The notes beneath the pieces were generated by a model that had not been told where the DNA came from, searched no databases, and worked only from the letters and a program-made list of their open reading frames with translations. The translations under genes and the position numbers were made by a program. From Slackia faecicanis (GTDB lineage: Bacteria > Actinomycetota > Coriobacteriia > Coriobacteriales > Eggerthellaceae), in the NCBI RefSeq assembly GCF_003725295.1, contig NZ_QICB01000001.1, forward strand, positions 62,001-126,000: DNA of 64,000 bases. Direction: 5' to 3'. Below are positions 46,925 through 55,680 of this stretch, piece after piece; within the stretch, counting starts at the first letter, position 1, and every line of letters begins with the position of its first letter.

Positions 46925-47758
46925 ATGTCTTTGCATCATTTCTTTCTCGACGGACAGGTCCTTGAACTGGAAACCGAACCGTGCTTCGCCTTGCGCCTGA
47001 GCCCCGAAGACGCCAAGCATGCCCGCGTGCTCAGGCTCGAGCCGGGCGAGCATCTCAGCGTCGTCGACGCCGCGCAGGATTATTTCGAGTGCGAGGTCGT
47101 TTCGACGGACGGCGATATCGTGGTGCGCATCGCCCAGAAGCTCGACGCCTCCGAAGACGGTCCGACCGTCGTGCTGGCGCAGGGCCTTGCCAAAGGCGAC
47201 AAGATGGACGATATCGTGCGCCATGCCACCGAGGTTGGCGTGAGCGGTTTCGTTCCGCTTGCGTGCTCGCGCAGCGTGGTGAAGCTCGATGCGAAGAAGG
47301 CTGCGGCGAAAACGCAGCGCTGGCAGGCGATCGCCCGTTCCGCGGCCATGCAGGCGGGAAGGACGCTCGTGCCCGAGGTGTCGGAGCCTGTGAGCATCGC
47401 CCAGGCGGTCGACCTGTTCGCCGAAGCGACGGCCGTGCTCGTATGCTGGGAAGAATGCCCGGCCACGTCGACTATCGCGTCTGCGCTCGGATCGGCCTTC
47501 GAGGAGTGCGGCGTGCGCGACGTCCGCGATGCCCGCATCGTGGTGGTCGTGGGCCCCGAAGGCGGGCTTTCCGCTTCCGAGGTGGAGGCGCTTGCGGCCG
47601 GCCGCCGCGCGTGGCCGGTGACGCTCGGTTCATCCATTCTGCGTACGGAGACCGCGGGCGTCGTGGCTCCGGCGCTTGTCTTGTACGAGTGCGGAGGAAT
47701 GGGGCGGGGGGGCATGTCGTGCTCGGACAGTCCTGGGCTCGCGCGAACGGCGCAGTAG
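46925..47758 (+). CDS. rsmE: 16S rRNA m3U1498 methyltransferase RsmE
   Basis: SPOUT methyltransferase that modifies U1498 of 16S rRNA. The 277-residue product has an N-terminal PUA-like domain (HHFFLDGQVLEL, HARVLRLEPGEHLSVV), then LAQGLAKGDKMDDIVRHATE. The C-terminal trefoil knot holds VVVGPEGGLSASEVEAL and VTLGSSILRTETAGVVAP. The last ~25 residues (GGMGRGGMSCSD...) are an atypical tail. ATG 46925 follows GGAAGGGGA. Confidence 0.94.
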   Translation: MSLHHFFLDGQVLELETEPCFALRLSPEDAKHARVLRLEPGEHLSVVDAAQDYFECEVVSTDGDIVVRIAQKLDASEDGPTVVLAQGLAKGDKMDDIVRHATEVGVSGFVPLACSRSVVKLDAKKAAAKTQRWQAIARSAAMQAGRTLVPEVSEPVSIAQAVDLFAEATAVLVCWEECPATSTIASALGSAFEECGVRDVRDARIVVVVGPEGGLSASEVEALAAGRRAWPVTLGSSILRTETAGVVAPALVLYECGGMGRGGMSCSDSPGLARTAQ

Positions 47759-47800
47759 GCGCCGTTCGGCTCGTGCGGAACTGCGCGCGGCACGCCCCCG

Positions 47801-47820
47801 CGCCCCCTGGGGCGTTTTTT
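47801..47820 (+). terminator. Terminator after rsmE
   Basis: CGCCC (47801-47805), 4-base loop, GGGCG (47810-47814), then TTTTTT (47815-47820). Short stem but a full T-run. Confidence 0.82.
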
Positions 47821-47841
47821 CGGAAGGCTCGGCACCTTGGC

Positions 47842-47965
47842 GGGCGCCATCGCTGCGCAGGCTTCGGGCTCGGCGCGCCTTCGGGCGCCATCGCTCGGAA
47901 CGAGGCGGCATTGCTCGGGACTGGGGGGGGGCTCGCTGCCCTTCGGGCAGCATCGCTTGAGGGCG
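47842..47965. repeat. Degenerate ~20-base tandem repeat
   Basis: GGGCGCCATCGCT occurs at 47842 and 47883, with variants GGCGGCATTGCT at 47904 and GGGCAGCATCGCT at 47945. The recognisable copies fall about 41, 21 and 41 bases apart, so the underlying unit is near 20 bases with weaker units between. Local hairpins (GCTGCCC TTC GGGCAGC) overlap the array. Too irregular to be CRISPR. Confidence 0.65.
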
Positions 47966-48073
47966 GGCGCAATGGTTTCGGCGGCGTCGTCCGAAGGTTC
48001 GGGTTTGCCGTGTCGCGGTTGTTTGAGGGCGTTCTTTGACGGGCGCCATGAAGGCGAAAGGAAGAGGTAGTCG

Positions 48074-48565
48074 ATGAATATCGCTGTCGAAATCGAACAC
48101 GGTGCGGATATCGCCGAAGGGGTCGATATCGAAGGAATCGCCCGTTACGTGCTGGCGCAGGAAGGCCAGCCCGAGAACACCGAGGTGTCCATCACGCTGA
48201 CCACCGATGAGGAAGTGCATCGTCTGAACAGGGAGTTCCGCGGAATCGACCGTCCGACCGACGTGCTTTCCTTCGAGTGCGACGGCTATGACGACGATTT
48301 CGACGAGGGCGACGCGTTCGAGGATGCGGGCGTTCCCGACGACGAGCCGTATCTGCTCGGCGATATCGTGATCGCATCCGATGTGGCCCGCGCGCAGACC
48401 GCTCAGTTCGGCACCACGCCGCAGCAGGAGCTCGCGGTGCTTTTGGTGCACGGCCTTCTGCATCTGTGCGGCTGGGATCACGTGCATTCCGATGAAGAGG
48501 CCGAAGAGATGGAAGCCCGCGAGCGCGAGATGCTCGCGGGCGTCGGGCTCGCCGGCATTCGATAG
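48074..48565 (+). CDS. ybeY: Endoribonuclease YbeY
   Basis: Metal-dependent RNase involved in 16S rRNA 3' maturation and ribosome quality control. The 163-residue product has EVSITLTTDEEVHRLNREFR, RPTDVLSFE, LGDIVIASDVA and the zinc motif LVHGLLHLCGWDHVHSDEE (HxxxHxxxxxH). SD GAAAGGAAGAGG precedes the ATG. It follows the GC-rich repeat patch and precedes the rplS promoter. Confidence 0.96.
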   Translation: MNIAVEIEHGADIAEGVDIEGIARYVLAQEGQPENTEVSITLTTDEEVHRLNREFRGIDRPTDVLSFECDGYDDDFDEGDAFEDAGVPDDEPYLLGDIVIASDVARAQTAQFGTTPQQELAVLLVHGLLHLCGWDHVHSDEEAEEMEAREREMLAGVGLAGIR

Positions 48566-48866
48566 GCTCGCCGCCTCGGCGGAATCGTCCGCGCCGAATT
48601 CCGGGAATTCGGTGAATGACATGCGTATCTGTGCTATAATTCTGCGTCGGCTTCTTAAGCGCGCCGTGTTACGTCGGAGCAAACGGAACCTTATCGGAAC
48701 CGCAGCGTTTCCATCCGACCTCTTTTACGGTGCCAGGCAGTCCAGGGTCTTCAAAGGCCCGGCCGACCAGGGCATTGCTTGCGATGCCCGCGCGATGCGC
48801 ATACGCCGGACCCGAAAGAGCGCTTAGGCAGCAGGTCGTATCAAGACTCATAGAAGGAAACGAAAC
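48566..48866 (+). promoter_or_regulatory. rplS promoter and long structured leader
   Basis: An extended -10 (TGCTATAAT, hexamer 48635-48640) lies in this 301-base gap with no good -35. It would give a leader of about 220 bases before rplS. The leader holds a GGGCAT/ATGCCC hairpin at 48770-48789 and other short complementary runs. There is no T-tract terminator. It may allow L19 autoregulation. Confidence 0.6.
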
Positions 48867-49208
48867 ATGGACATCATCCGCGCAATCGAACAGCAGCAGA
48901 TCAAGGAAGTCGCTCCGTTCAACGTCGGCGACACCGTCAAGGTTCACTACCGCATCAAAGAGGGTAACCGCGAGCGTATCCAGGTGTTTCAGGGCGACGT
49001 CATCCGTCGTCACGGCCACTCCTGCCGCGAGACCTTCACGGTCCGCAAGATCAGCTTCGCCGTCGGTGTCGAGCGTACCTTCCCGGTTCATTCTCCCAAG
49101 ATCGAGAAGATCGAGGTCGTTCGTCACGGCGCCGTCCGTCGCGCAAAGCTCTACTACCTGCGCAACAAGGTCGGCAAGGCTGCGAAAATCAAGGAAAAGG
49201 CTTTCTAA
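48867..49208 (+). CDS. rplS: 50S ribosomal protein L19
   Basis: Structural protein at the 30S-50S interface. The 113-residue product has [53 protein letters not shown] and [18 protein letters not shown], all typical. SD GAAGGAAA precedes the ATG. It is monocistronic between its own leader and a terminator. Confidence 0.97.
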   Translation: MDIIRAIEQQQIKEVAPFNVGDTVKVHYRIKEGNRERIQVFQGDVIRRHGHSCRETFTVRKISFAVGVERTFPVHSPKIEKIEVVRHGAVRRAKLYYLRNKVGKAAKIKEKAF

Positions 49209-49220
49209 GTCGATTACCTG

Positions 49221-49250
49221 CAAAAGCCCGCTTCGGCGGGCTTTTGTTTT
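49221..49250 (+). terminator. Terminator after rplS
   Basis: CAAAAGCCCGC (49221-49231), TTCG loop, GCGGGCTTTTG (49236-49246), then TTTT. Perfect 11-bp stem. Confidence 0.95.
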
Positions 49251-49280
49251 ATCCGGACCGATTCGGGCGAAGGGAATGGC

Positions 49281-50060
49281 ATGAAACAGACGCTGGCAGA
49301 CATCAGGGCGGCCCTGCGCGAGGCCGACAGGGAAGGGTTCGAGGCCCTTGCGCGCGATCTGCAGGCAGATGAGCGCAAGGGCGTGCAGCAGGCGATCGCA
49401 TCCGCGCGGCGCAGGCTCGATGCCGAAGACGCCGAGCGGGCGCGCCTCGAGGAGATGTATGCGTTTCAGGCGCGCCTCGCCGAGGGCGGCGTGGCGGTCG
49501 GCCTCGACGAAGTGGGACGCGGCCCGGTGGCCGGTCCGTTGACGGTCGCGGCGGTCGTGCTCGCCGACGATGCGCGTATCGAGGGGTTGAACGATTCCAA
49601 GCAGATTAAGCCCGAGCGGCGTGAAGAGATAGCCGTCGAAGTGAAGGAGAGGGCGATCGCCTGGGCTATCGAGCATATCGAGCCCGCTTTCATCGACGAG
49701 CACGGCATGGCTCTTTCGCTGCGCACCGCCTTTTCGCGCGCGATCGCGGCGGTCGAGGCCCAGGGCGTGCGCATCGACCGCGTTTTGCTCGACGGCAACG
49801 CGATGGGCTTGGATCCGCGCGAGGTCAATGTGGTCAAAGGCGACGCCAAGTGCGCTTCGATCGCGGCCGCCTCGATCATTGCGAAGGTCGAGCGCGACGG
49901 CTTGATGCGCGCTTATGCGGATACGTATCCCAAGTACGGCTTCGAGAGCAACAAAGGGTATGCGAGCGCCGAGCACATCGCCGCAATCGAGCGTTTCGGG
50001 CTGAGCCCCGTCCATCGCGCGTCGTTTTGCCGCGCATGGATGCAGGATTCGCTTTTCTAG
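49281..50060 (+). CDS. rnhB: Ribonuclease HII
   Basis: Removes RNA from RNA-DNA hybrids and misplaced ribonucleotides. Of 259 residues, the first ~65 form a charged helical extension (also seen in Bacillus RnhB). The catalytic core follows with VGLDEVGRGPVAGPL (Asp-Glu), LNDSKQIKPERREE, VLLDGNAMG and VKGDAKCASIAAASIIAKV. All four acidic residues are present. The start is ATG 49281 after GAAGGGAA. Confidence 0.96.
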   Translation: MKQTLADIRAALREADREGFEALARDLQADERKGVQQAIASARRRLDAEDAERARLEEMYAFQARLAEGGVAVGLDEVGRGPVAGPLTVAAVVLADDARIEGLNDSKQIKPERREEIAVEVKERAIAWAIEHIEPAFIDEHGMALSLRTAFSRAIAAVEAQGVRIDRVLLDGNAMGLDPREVNVVKGDAKCASIAAASIIAKVERDGLMRAYADTYPKYGFESNKGYASAEHIAAIERFGLSPVHRASFCRAWMQDSLF

Positions 50061-50241
50061 GCCAGGCCGTCTGCGCGGCGAGTCTGTCGCGGGCGGCCCG
50101 GCCGCTTAGCGTTCGGGCGCGGTTTCGGTCTGCCGGTTTCGGCGGGAAAGCGGCCGGGTGCGCGCCGGCATGCGGCGAGATGCCTTCCAAAACCGTGCCG
50201 GGGGCGTTTCCTATGCTTGTTTCCTGACGAAAGGAGGCGGC

Positions 50242-50763
50242 ATGGAACGAGAAGAAAACCGCAGGGCCGCGACGAAAGAACGGATCGCACGACAGGCCGG
50301 CGCAGGAGGGTCGGCGATGCCGCAGGACCCGCCGCGCGACGCCGAGGCCGCAACCGAGGAGGTCGAGCGCCACCGCGAAGACGATACGGCGTCTCTGACC
50401 CCGCACGAGCTGGGCGTGCGGGGAGAGGAGGCCGCCTGCGCGTTTCTCGTGCGCAGGGGCTACGACATCCTCGAGCGCAATTGGACCTGTCCTGCCGGCG
50501 AGGCGGACATCGTGGCGAAAGACGAGGACGGCACCATGGTGTTCGTCGAGGTGAAGACGCGCTCGAGCCTGGAAGCGGGATTTCCCTCCGAGGCGGTCAC
50601 GCCGCAGAAGCGCGCCCGATACGAGCGTATCGCAGGCTACTTCCTGTCTCAGTACGAGGGTGTGGAATGCCGCGTGCGATTCGACGTGATATCCATTCTC
50701 GTGCTCGGCAACAGCCGCGCTTTGATCAGGCATTACGTGAATGCGTTCGCTTCGGGGCGATAG
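50242..50763 (+). CDS. yraN: YraN-family (UPF0102) nuclease-like protein
   Basis: Predicted Holliday-junction-resolvase-like fold, function not established. The 173-residue product has a variable ~50-residue N-terminal part. The conserved core follows: LGVRGEEAACAFLVRRGYDI, CPAGEADIVAKDEDG, VFVEVKTRSSLEAGFPSEAV and FDVISIL, with the E...D...ExK catalytic pattern. ATG 50242 follows AAAGGAGG. A later ATG could also serve. It precedes comM and dprA, a frequent order (rnhB-yraN-comM-dprA). Confidence 0.9.
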   Translation: MEREENRRAATKERIARQAGAGGSAMPQDPPRDAEAATEEVERHREDDTASLTPHELGVRGEEAACAFLVRRGYDILERNWTCPAGEADIVAKDEDGTMVFVEVKTRSSLEAGFPSEAVTPQKRARYERIAGYFLSQYEGVECRVRFDVISILVLGNSRALIRHYVNAFASGR

Positions 50764-50766
50764 GCC

Positions 50767-52260
50767 ATGCATCTGCAATGCGTGCTGAAGACGGCCTGCA
50801 TACGCGGCGTGCGCGCCGTTCCGGTGGAGGTCGAGGTGGTCGTCTCGAGGGGCCTTCCCGGAATGACCATCGTCGGCATGCCCGACGCGGCGGTCAGGGA
50901 GTCGCAAGAGCGCGTGCGCGCCGCGATCAGGGCCTGCGGGTTCACGATGCCGGCCGACAAGGTGGTGGTGAACCTCGCCCCCAGCTCGCTTCGCAAGGCG
51001 GGGTCGGGGTTCGACCTTCCGATAGCGGCCGCCATCCTCGCGGCCACGGGGCAGGTGGACGCGGCGAAGCTTCGCGAATATCTCTTGGTCGGCGAGCTTT
51101 CGCTCGAAGGCAAGGTGCGCCCCGTCCCCGGAACGCTTTCGTATGCCTGCTGCGCGCGCGAGCAGGGCCTTCGCCTCGCCGTTTCGTATGACGCGGCCGA
51201 CGGCGCCCCGCTTTCCGATGTCGAGCAGCGCGGCGTGCGCGCCTTGGGCGACCTGCGCCGATGCGATTTCGCGCCGCTTCGTTTTCCCGCGCAGGACGCG
51301 CGAAGCGATGCGCCCGATTTCGGCGCGATCTACGGCCACGAGGCCGCGAAGCGGGCGCTGCAGATCGTGGCGGCGGGCGACCACGGCATTCTTCTGACGG
51401 GCCCGCCGGGTTCGGGCAAAAGCATGCTCGCCTCGGCGCTGCCCTCGATCCTTCCTCCGCTCGATGAAGAGGAGAGGATCGAGTCGGCGCGGGTGCATTC
51501 GGTCGCGGGCGAATCGGTCGAAGGGATTCTTTCGGGCGTGCGGCCGTTTCGCAAGGTACATCATTCCACCAGCATGGCGGGCCTGGTGGGCGGCGGGTCT
51601 CCCGTGCGCCCGGGCGAGATATCGCTCGCCCACAACGGCGTTTTGTTCCTCGATGAATTGCCGGAGTTTTCTCCTGCGGTGCTGCAGGCGTTGCGACAGC
51701 CTATGGAACAAGGGCGCGTGGTGGTGACGAGGGCGGATGGCAGCGTCGAACTGCCGTCGCGCTTCATGCTGGTGGCCGCCGCCAACCCGTGCCCGTGCGG
51801 CCATTACGGCGATCCGGACATCGCGTGCCGGTGCACCGACCTCCAGGTCGCCCGATACCAGGGCAGAGTCGGCGGGCCGCTGCTCGACCGCATCGACCTG
51901 CACGTGGACGTTTGGCGCTGCGACCCCGCCTCCATCATAGAGGGCGCCCATCGCACGGGCGCGACCTCGGAGGAGTTGCGCGCGGGCGTGCGCGAGGCGC
52001 GGGAGTTCGCAAGCTGGCGGCGCGACGCCCTCGGCGATGCGCGCTCGCGTAAGACGGACGACCTGCTGCGGTGCTGCCGCCTCGACGAGCGCTCGAAAAG
52101 CCTGCTCGAGGCCGCGGCGCGTTCGATGAACATGTCGGGCCGCGGCATAGCTCGGGTGCTGTCGGTGGCGCGCACCGTCGCCGATATGGCGCAGAGCCGC
52201 GATGTGGGCGAGGAGCATCTGGTCGAAGCGGTCGGCTTCAGGGTGAGGAGGGGGTCGTGA
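50767..52260 (+). CDS. comM: ComM/YifB-family AAA+ ATPase
   Basis: Mg-chelatase-like helicase; ComM promotes branch migration when taken-up DNA recombines. The 497-residue product has an N-terminal Lon-like/ChlI domain (VSRGLPGMTIVGMPDAAVRE, NLAPSSLRKAGSGFDLP). The AAA core includes Walker A LLTGPPGSGKSMLASALPS, Walker B LFLDELPEF and a NPCPCGHYGDP zinc-like segment, then a C-terminal domain (MNMSGRGIARVLSVARTVAD). The stop overlaps the dprA ATG (TGATG), so the two are co-translated. Confidence 0.94.
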   Translation: MHLQCVLKTACIRGVRAVPVEVEVVVSRGLPGMTIVGMPDAAVRESQERVRAAIRACGFTMPADKVVVNLAPSSLRKAGSGFDLPIAAAILAATGQVDAAKLREYLLVGELSLEGKVRPVPGTLSYACCAREQGLRLAVSYDAADGAPLSDVEQRGVRALGDLRRCDFAPLRFPAQDARSDAPDFGAIYGHEAAKRALQIVAAGDHGILLTGPPGSGKSMLASALPSILPPLDEEERIESARVHSVAGESVEGILSGVRPFRKVHHSTSMAGLVGGGSPVRPGEISLAHNGVLFLDELPEFSPAVLQALRQPMEQGRVVVTRADGSVELPSRFMLVAAANPCPCGHYGDPDIACRCTDLQVARYQGRVGGPLLDRIDLHVDVWRCDPASIIEGAHRTGATSEELRAGVREAREFASWRRDALGDARSRKTDDLLRCCRLDERSKSLLEAAARSMNMSGRGIARVLSVARTVADMAQSRDVGEEHLVEAVGFRVRRGS

Positions 52261-53222
52261 TGGCGTCGGGCGGATACGGCAAGGCCGTGAAGGGGCCGCG
52301 CTGGGAGATAGCGCGCGGGACGAAGGGCTATCCCGCTGCTCTCGAATGCCTCGACGACCCTCCCGAAACGCTGTATGTGGTGGGCGATCCCGACGCGTTG
52401 CAGGAAGGCCTTGCCGTGGTGGGCGCCCGCAAAGCGACGCCGTACGGCAGAGCCGCCGCCCGCCTGCTCGCGGGATGCGCCGCACGCCGCGGCATCGCTA
52501 TCGTTTCGGGCGGCGCGCGCGGATGCGACGCCGCGGCGCACGAGGCCGCGCTCGAGCAGGGAGGACGCACCGTCGCGTTTCTCGGCGGAGGCTGCGACAA
52601 GGTGTATCCGGCGTGCAATGCGGGGCTGTTCGACCGCATCGCGGCGTCGGGCGGCGCGGTGGTTTCCGAGCATCCCTGGGAATTCCCGCCGAAGCCGTAT
52701 ACCTTCAGGGCGCGCAACAGGCTCATCGCCGGCCTTTCCAGGGCGACGCTCGTCGTGGAGGCGGGGGTCGGCAGCGGCACGTTTTCCACAGCGGACGAGG
52801 CCCTGCGCGCGAACAGGGATGTGCTCGCGGTGCCGGGTTCCATCTTCTCGGAAACGTCGCGCGGCGCGAACATGCTGATCGGGCAAGGGGCCATGCCCGT
52901 GGTGGACGAGGAGTCGTTCGTCGAGATGCTCGACCGCATGTTCCCCGACACGGAGGCGGCGTGCACTTCTTTCGGGGCCGCGCCGTCGAAAGGCGTCGTG
53001 GCGGGCCAGGGGGTTTTGCCTCTGCCCGGTCCGCGGGAGACGCGCCTGGCCGCGGCCCTTGCCGCCGACCCGCTGCGGCTCGAGCAGATGGCCGCCGCCT
53101 TCATCGGCGGAGACGAGGCTCTTTTCGACGGCATGAGCGACCTGATGGCGTGCGTGGGCCGGCTCGAGGCCATCGGCGTCATAGAGCGCTATCCCGACGG
53201 AAGGTTCGGGGCGGTGAAATGA
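52260..53222 (+). CDS. dprA: DNA processing protein DprA
   Basis: Protects incoming single-stranded DNA and loads RecA during transformation. The 320-residue product has the Rossmann-like core: AVVGARKATPYGRAAARLLA, IAIVSGGARGCDAAAHEAAL, VAFLGGGCDKVYPACN, PPKPYTFRARNRLIAGLS, EAGVGSGTFSTADEAL and VLAVPGSIFS. A C-terminal winged-helix-like part follows. ATG 52260 overlaps the comM stop. The usual topA does not follow; trmFO comes next instead. Confidence 0.94.
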   Translation: MASGGYGKAVKGPRWEIARGTKGYPAALECLDDPPETLYVVGDPDALQEGLAVVGARKATPYGRAAARLLAGCAARRGIAIVSGGARGCDAAAHEAALEQGGRTVAFLGGGCDKVYPACNAGLFDRIAASGGAVVSEHPWEFPPKPYTFRARNRLIAGLSRATLVVEAGVGSGTFSTADEALRANRDVLAVPGSIFSETSRGANMLIGQGAMPVVDEESFVEMLDRMFPDTEAACTSFGAAPSKGVVAGQGVLPLPGPRETRLAAALAADPLRLEQMAAAFIGGDEALFDGMSDLMACVGRLEAIGVIERYPDGRFGAVK

Positions 53223-53321
53223 CCTCGCCGCTTCGGCGGTTTCTATGGAAACGATATGGTCGCGGGCATGTCTCGTTCGAAGAGTGCGGGCATCCGCGGG
53301 CGAGCCGGTAGAATCACGGCC

Positions 53322-54662
53322 ATGGATAAAACAGTTGATATCATCGGCGCGGGCCTTGCGGGAAGCGAGGCGGCTTTGCAGCTCGCCTCCCGCGGCGTCC
53401 GTGTCCGCCTTCATGAAATGCGTCCTGTCGTGCAGACGGACGTCCATCACGGATCCGATTGCGCCGAACTGGTCTGCTCGAATTCGCTCAAAAGCACCAA
53501 GCCCGAAAGCGCCGCAGGCATGCTCAAAGCCGAGCTTGCGGGGCTCGGGTCGTTTTTGATCGAGCAGGCGATGCTCAATCGCGTCGATGCGGGCGGCGCT
53601 CTCGCCGTCGATCGCGACGCCTTCTCGGCCGCGGTCACGCGCCTCGTGCGCGAGCATCCCTCGATCGAATACATCGTCGGAGAGGTCGAGCAGCCCCCGA
53701 CCGATGCCGATGCGGTCATCCTGGCCACCGGTCCGCTCACGTCGGATTCGCTGGCGGCATGGGTGGCCGAGCGCGCGGGTTCCGACAACCTGGCGTTCTT
53801 CGACGCGGCGGCGCCGATCGTCATGGCGGATTCGCTCGACGAAGCCGTGCTGTTTCGCCAGTCGCGCTACGAGGAGCAGGCGGTGGGCGACTACCTCAAC
53901 GCTCCTTTCAGCAAGGAAAGCTATGACGCCTTCATCGACGAGCTGCTCGCCGCCGACCGCGTCATCAAGAAGGATTTCGAGACGGGCGACCTGTTCCAGG
54001 CATGCCAGCCGATCGAAGAGATCGCTCGCAAGGGCCACGACGCCCCGCGCTTCGGAACGTGCAAGCCCGTCGGCCTGACCGACCCCGCCACGGGCAGAAG
54101 GCCGTGGGCCGCCGTGCAGCTGCGCGCCGAAAACGCCGATTTGACGGCGTACAACCTGGTGGGCTTCCAGACCAATCTGACGTTTCCCGAGCAGCGCCGC
54201 GTTTTCCGCATGATCCCCGGCCTTGAAAACGCCGAATTCGCGCGCTACGGCGTGATGCATCGCAATACGTTCATCTGCGCGCCCGAGCTGCTCGACCGCA
54301 CGCTTTATTTCGAGAAGGCGTCTTCCGAGGTGCCGGTCTATGTCGCGGGCCAGCTTTCGGGAACGGAGGGCTATTGCGAGGCCGTCATGTCGGGCCTCGT
54401 GGCCGCCTTGTCCGTCTATGCGCGCCTCGTCGATGTCGAGATGCCCGCGATGCCGCGCGCCATGGCGTTCGGCGCGCTGCTCGATTACGCGACTGACCCG
54501 AACACCGAGGGCTATCAGCCCATGCACGTGAACTTCGGCATCATGGAGCCGTTCGAGCAGCGCATTCGCAACAAGCAGGAGCGCTATGCCGCCTATGCGT
54601 GCCGCGGCGCCGAGGCCCTCGAGTCGTATCGCCTCGCCCTGCAGGAAGCGGGCCTGCTGTAG
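53322..54662 (+). CDS. trmFO: Folate/FAD-dependent tRNA m5U54 methyltransferase TrmFO
   Basis: Makes ribothymidine at tRNA position 54 with methylene-tetrahydrofolate and FADH2. The 446-residue product has the FAD motif VDIIGAGLAGSEAALQLA, the catalytic CSNSLKSTKPESAAGMLK and second cysteine in LFQACQPIEEIA. It also has PVGLTDPATGRRPWAAVQLR and GLVAALSVYAR. Start ATG 53322. TrmFO is typical of Firmicutes and Coriobacteriia and is absent from most other actinobacteria, which supports the taxonomic call. xerC follows three bases later. Confidence 0.96.
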   Translation: MDKTVDIIGAGLAGSEAALQLASRGVRVRLHEMRPVVQTDVHHGSDCAELVCSNSLKSTKPESAAGMLKAELAGLGSFLIEQAMLNRVDAGGALAVDRDAFSAAVTRLVREHPSIEYIVGEVEQPPTDADAVILATGPLTSDSLAAWVAERAGSDNLAFFDAAAPIVMADSLDEAVLFRQSRYEEQAVGDYLNAPFSKESYDAFIDELLAADRVIKKDFETGDLFQACQPIEEIARKGHDAPRFGTCKPVGLTDPATGRRPWAAVQLRAENADLTAYNLVGFQTNLTFPEQRRVFRMIPGLENAEFARYGVMHRNTFICAPELLDRTLYFEKASSEVPVYVAGQLSGTEGYCEAVMSGLVAALSVYARLVDVEMPAMPRAMAFGALLDYATDPNTEGYQPMHVNFGIMEPFEQRIRNKQERYAAYACRGAEALESYRLALQEAGLL

Positions 54663-54664
54663 CC

Positions 54665-55597
54665 GTGGACGGTGCGGAACGCATAACGCCCGCGGCGGTC
54701 GACGGACGCTTCCTCGATTGCGTCGAGCGCTTCGCCGCGGCTTTGGCGCTCGAGCGCAACGCTTCCGAGCACACCGTGCGCGGATATCGTTGTGACCTGC
54801 TCGACTATGGCCGCTGGGCGGCGCGGCACGGCATCGATCCGCTGTTCGCCGACCATCGCGCCATACGCCGCTATCTCGCCGAGCTCGATGCCGCAGGCTG
54901 TTCGCGCCGCACGACGAACCGCCGCCTTTCGGCCATGCGGACGTTTTTCCGCTGGCTTTGCGCCGCCGGCGTGCCGTGCGACGATTCGGTCGTTTCCATC
55001 CAAGGCCCCAAGGCCGAAAAAACCTTGCCTCGCGTGATGAGCGCGGCCGATATGGACCGCCTGCTCGGCGTCTACGTCGGCCGCGACGACGCGCGCGGCG
55101 TGCGCGACCGGGCGTTGCTCGAGCTTCTGTACGCGTGCGGGGTGCGCGTGTCGGAGGCCGCGTCGCTGACGGTGCGCGGGGTCGATTTCTCGGCGGCGCG
55201 GGTCAAGGTGTTCGGCAAGGGCCGCAAAGAGCGGGTCGTTCCTCTGCACGACGTCGCATGCGAAGCGATGCTTCGATATCGCGACGAGGCGCGCCCCGAG
55301 CTCGAATGCGACGGGCCTTCGCCGTATTTCTTCCTTTCCACGCGCGGGGCGAAAATGAGCCCCGACGCCATACGCGCGGTCTTCAAAGGGGCGCTTGCCG
55401 CTGCGGGGCTCGACTTGTCGTTTTCTCCGCATGCAGTGCGCCATACGTTCGCGACCGACCTGCTCGAGGGAGGGGCCGACCTGCGAAGCGTTCAGGAGAT
55501 GCTCGGCCATGCGAGCCTGTCCACCACCCAGATCTACACGCACGTTTCTCCGACGCGCTTGAAAAACGAGCACAGCCGCGCGCATCCGCGCGGGTAG
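54665..55597 (+). CDS. xerC: Tyrosine recombinase XerC/XerD-type
   Basis: Site-specific recombinase expected to resolve chromosome dimers at dif. The 310-residue product has an N-terminal SAM-like DNA-binding domain (ALERNASEHTVRGYRCDLLD). The catalytic domain shows Arg in YACGVRVSEAASL, Lys in FGKGRKERVVPL, His-x-x-Arg in PHAVRHTFATDLLE, and GHASLSTTQIYTHVS with the nucleophile Tyr. GTG 54665 is used because it follows the trmFO stop. C-terminal residues are XerD-like, but the trmFO-xerC neighbourhood supports xerC. Confidence 0.88.
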   Translation: MDGAERITPAAVDGRFLDCVERFAAALALERNASEHTVRGYRCDLLDYGRWAARHGIDPLFADHRAIRRYLAELDAAGCSRRTTNRRLSAMRTFFRWLCAAGVPCDDSVVSIQGPKAEKTLPRVMSAADMDRLLGVYVGRDDARGVRDRALLELLYACGVRVSEAASLTVRGVDFSAARVKVFGKGRKERVVPLHDVACEAMLRYRDEARPELECDGPSPYFFLSTRGAKMSPDAIRAVFKGALAAAGLDLSFSPHAVRHTFATDLLEGGADLRSVQEMLGHASLSTTQIYTHVSPTRLKNEHSRAHPRG

Positions 55598-55680
55598 GCG
55601 TATGTGGCGAAACCGGGCAGAATGGCGAATACGTCGTCGGATGTATGGCGCTGCGGCTCGCGACGGCTTAGCATGAAACG

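Larger units (their letters stand above)
47759..48073. other. rsmE-ybeY spacer
   Basis: 315 bases containing the terminator at 47801-47820, the degenerate repeat patch at 47842-47965 and a nine-G run within it. No gene is supported; open frames crossing it read only repeat-derived Arg/Ala/Gly sequence. Confidence 0.7.

Noticed and set aside
47842-47965. Possible CRISPR array
   Set aside because: Repeat units are too short and irregular, there are no spacers of even length, and no cas genes are nearby.
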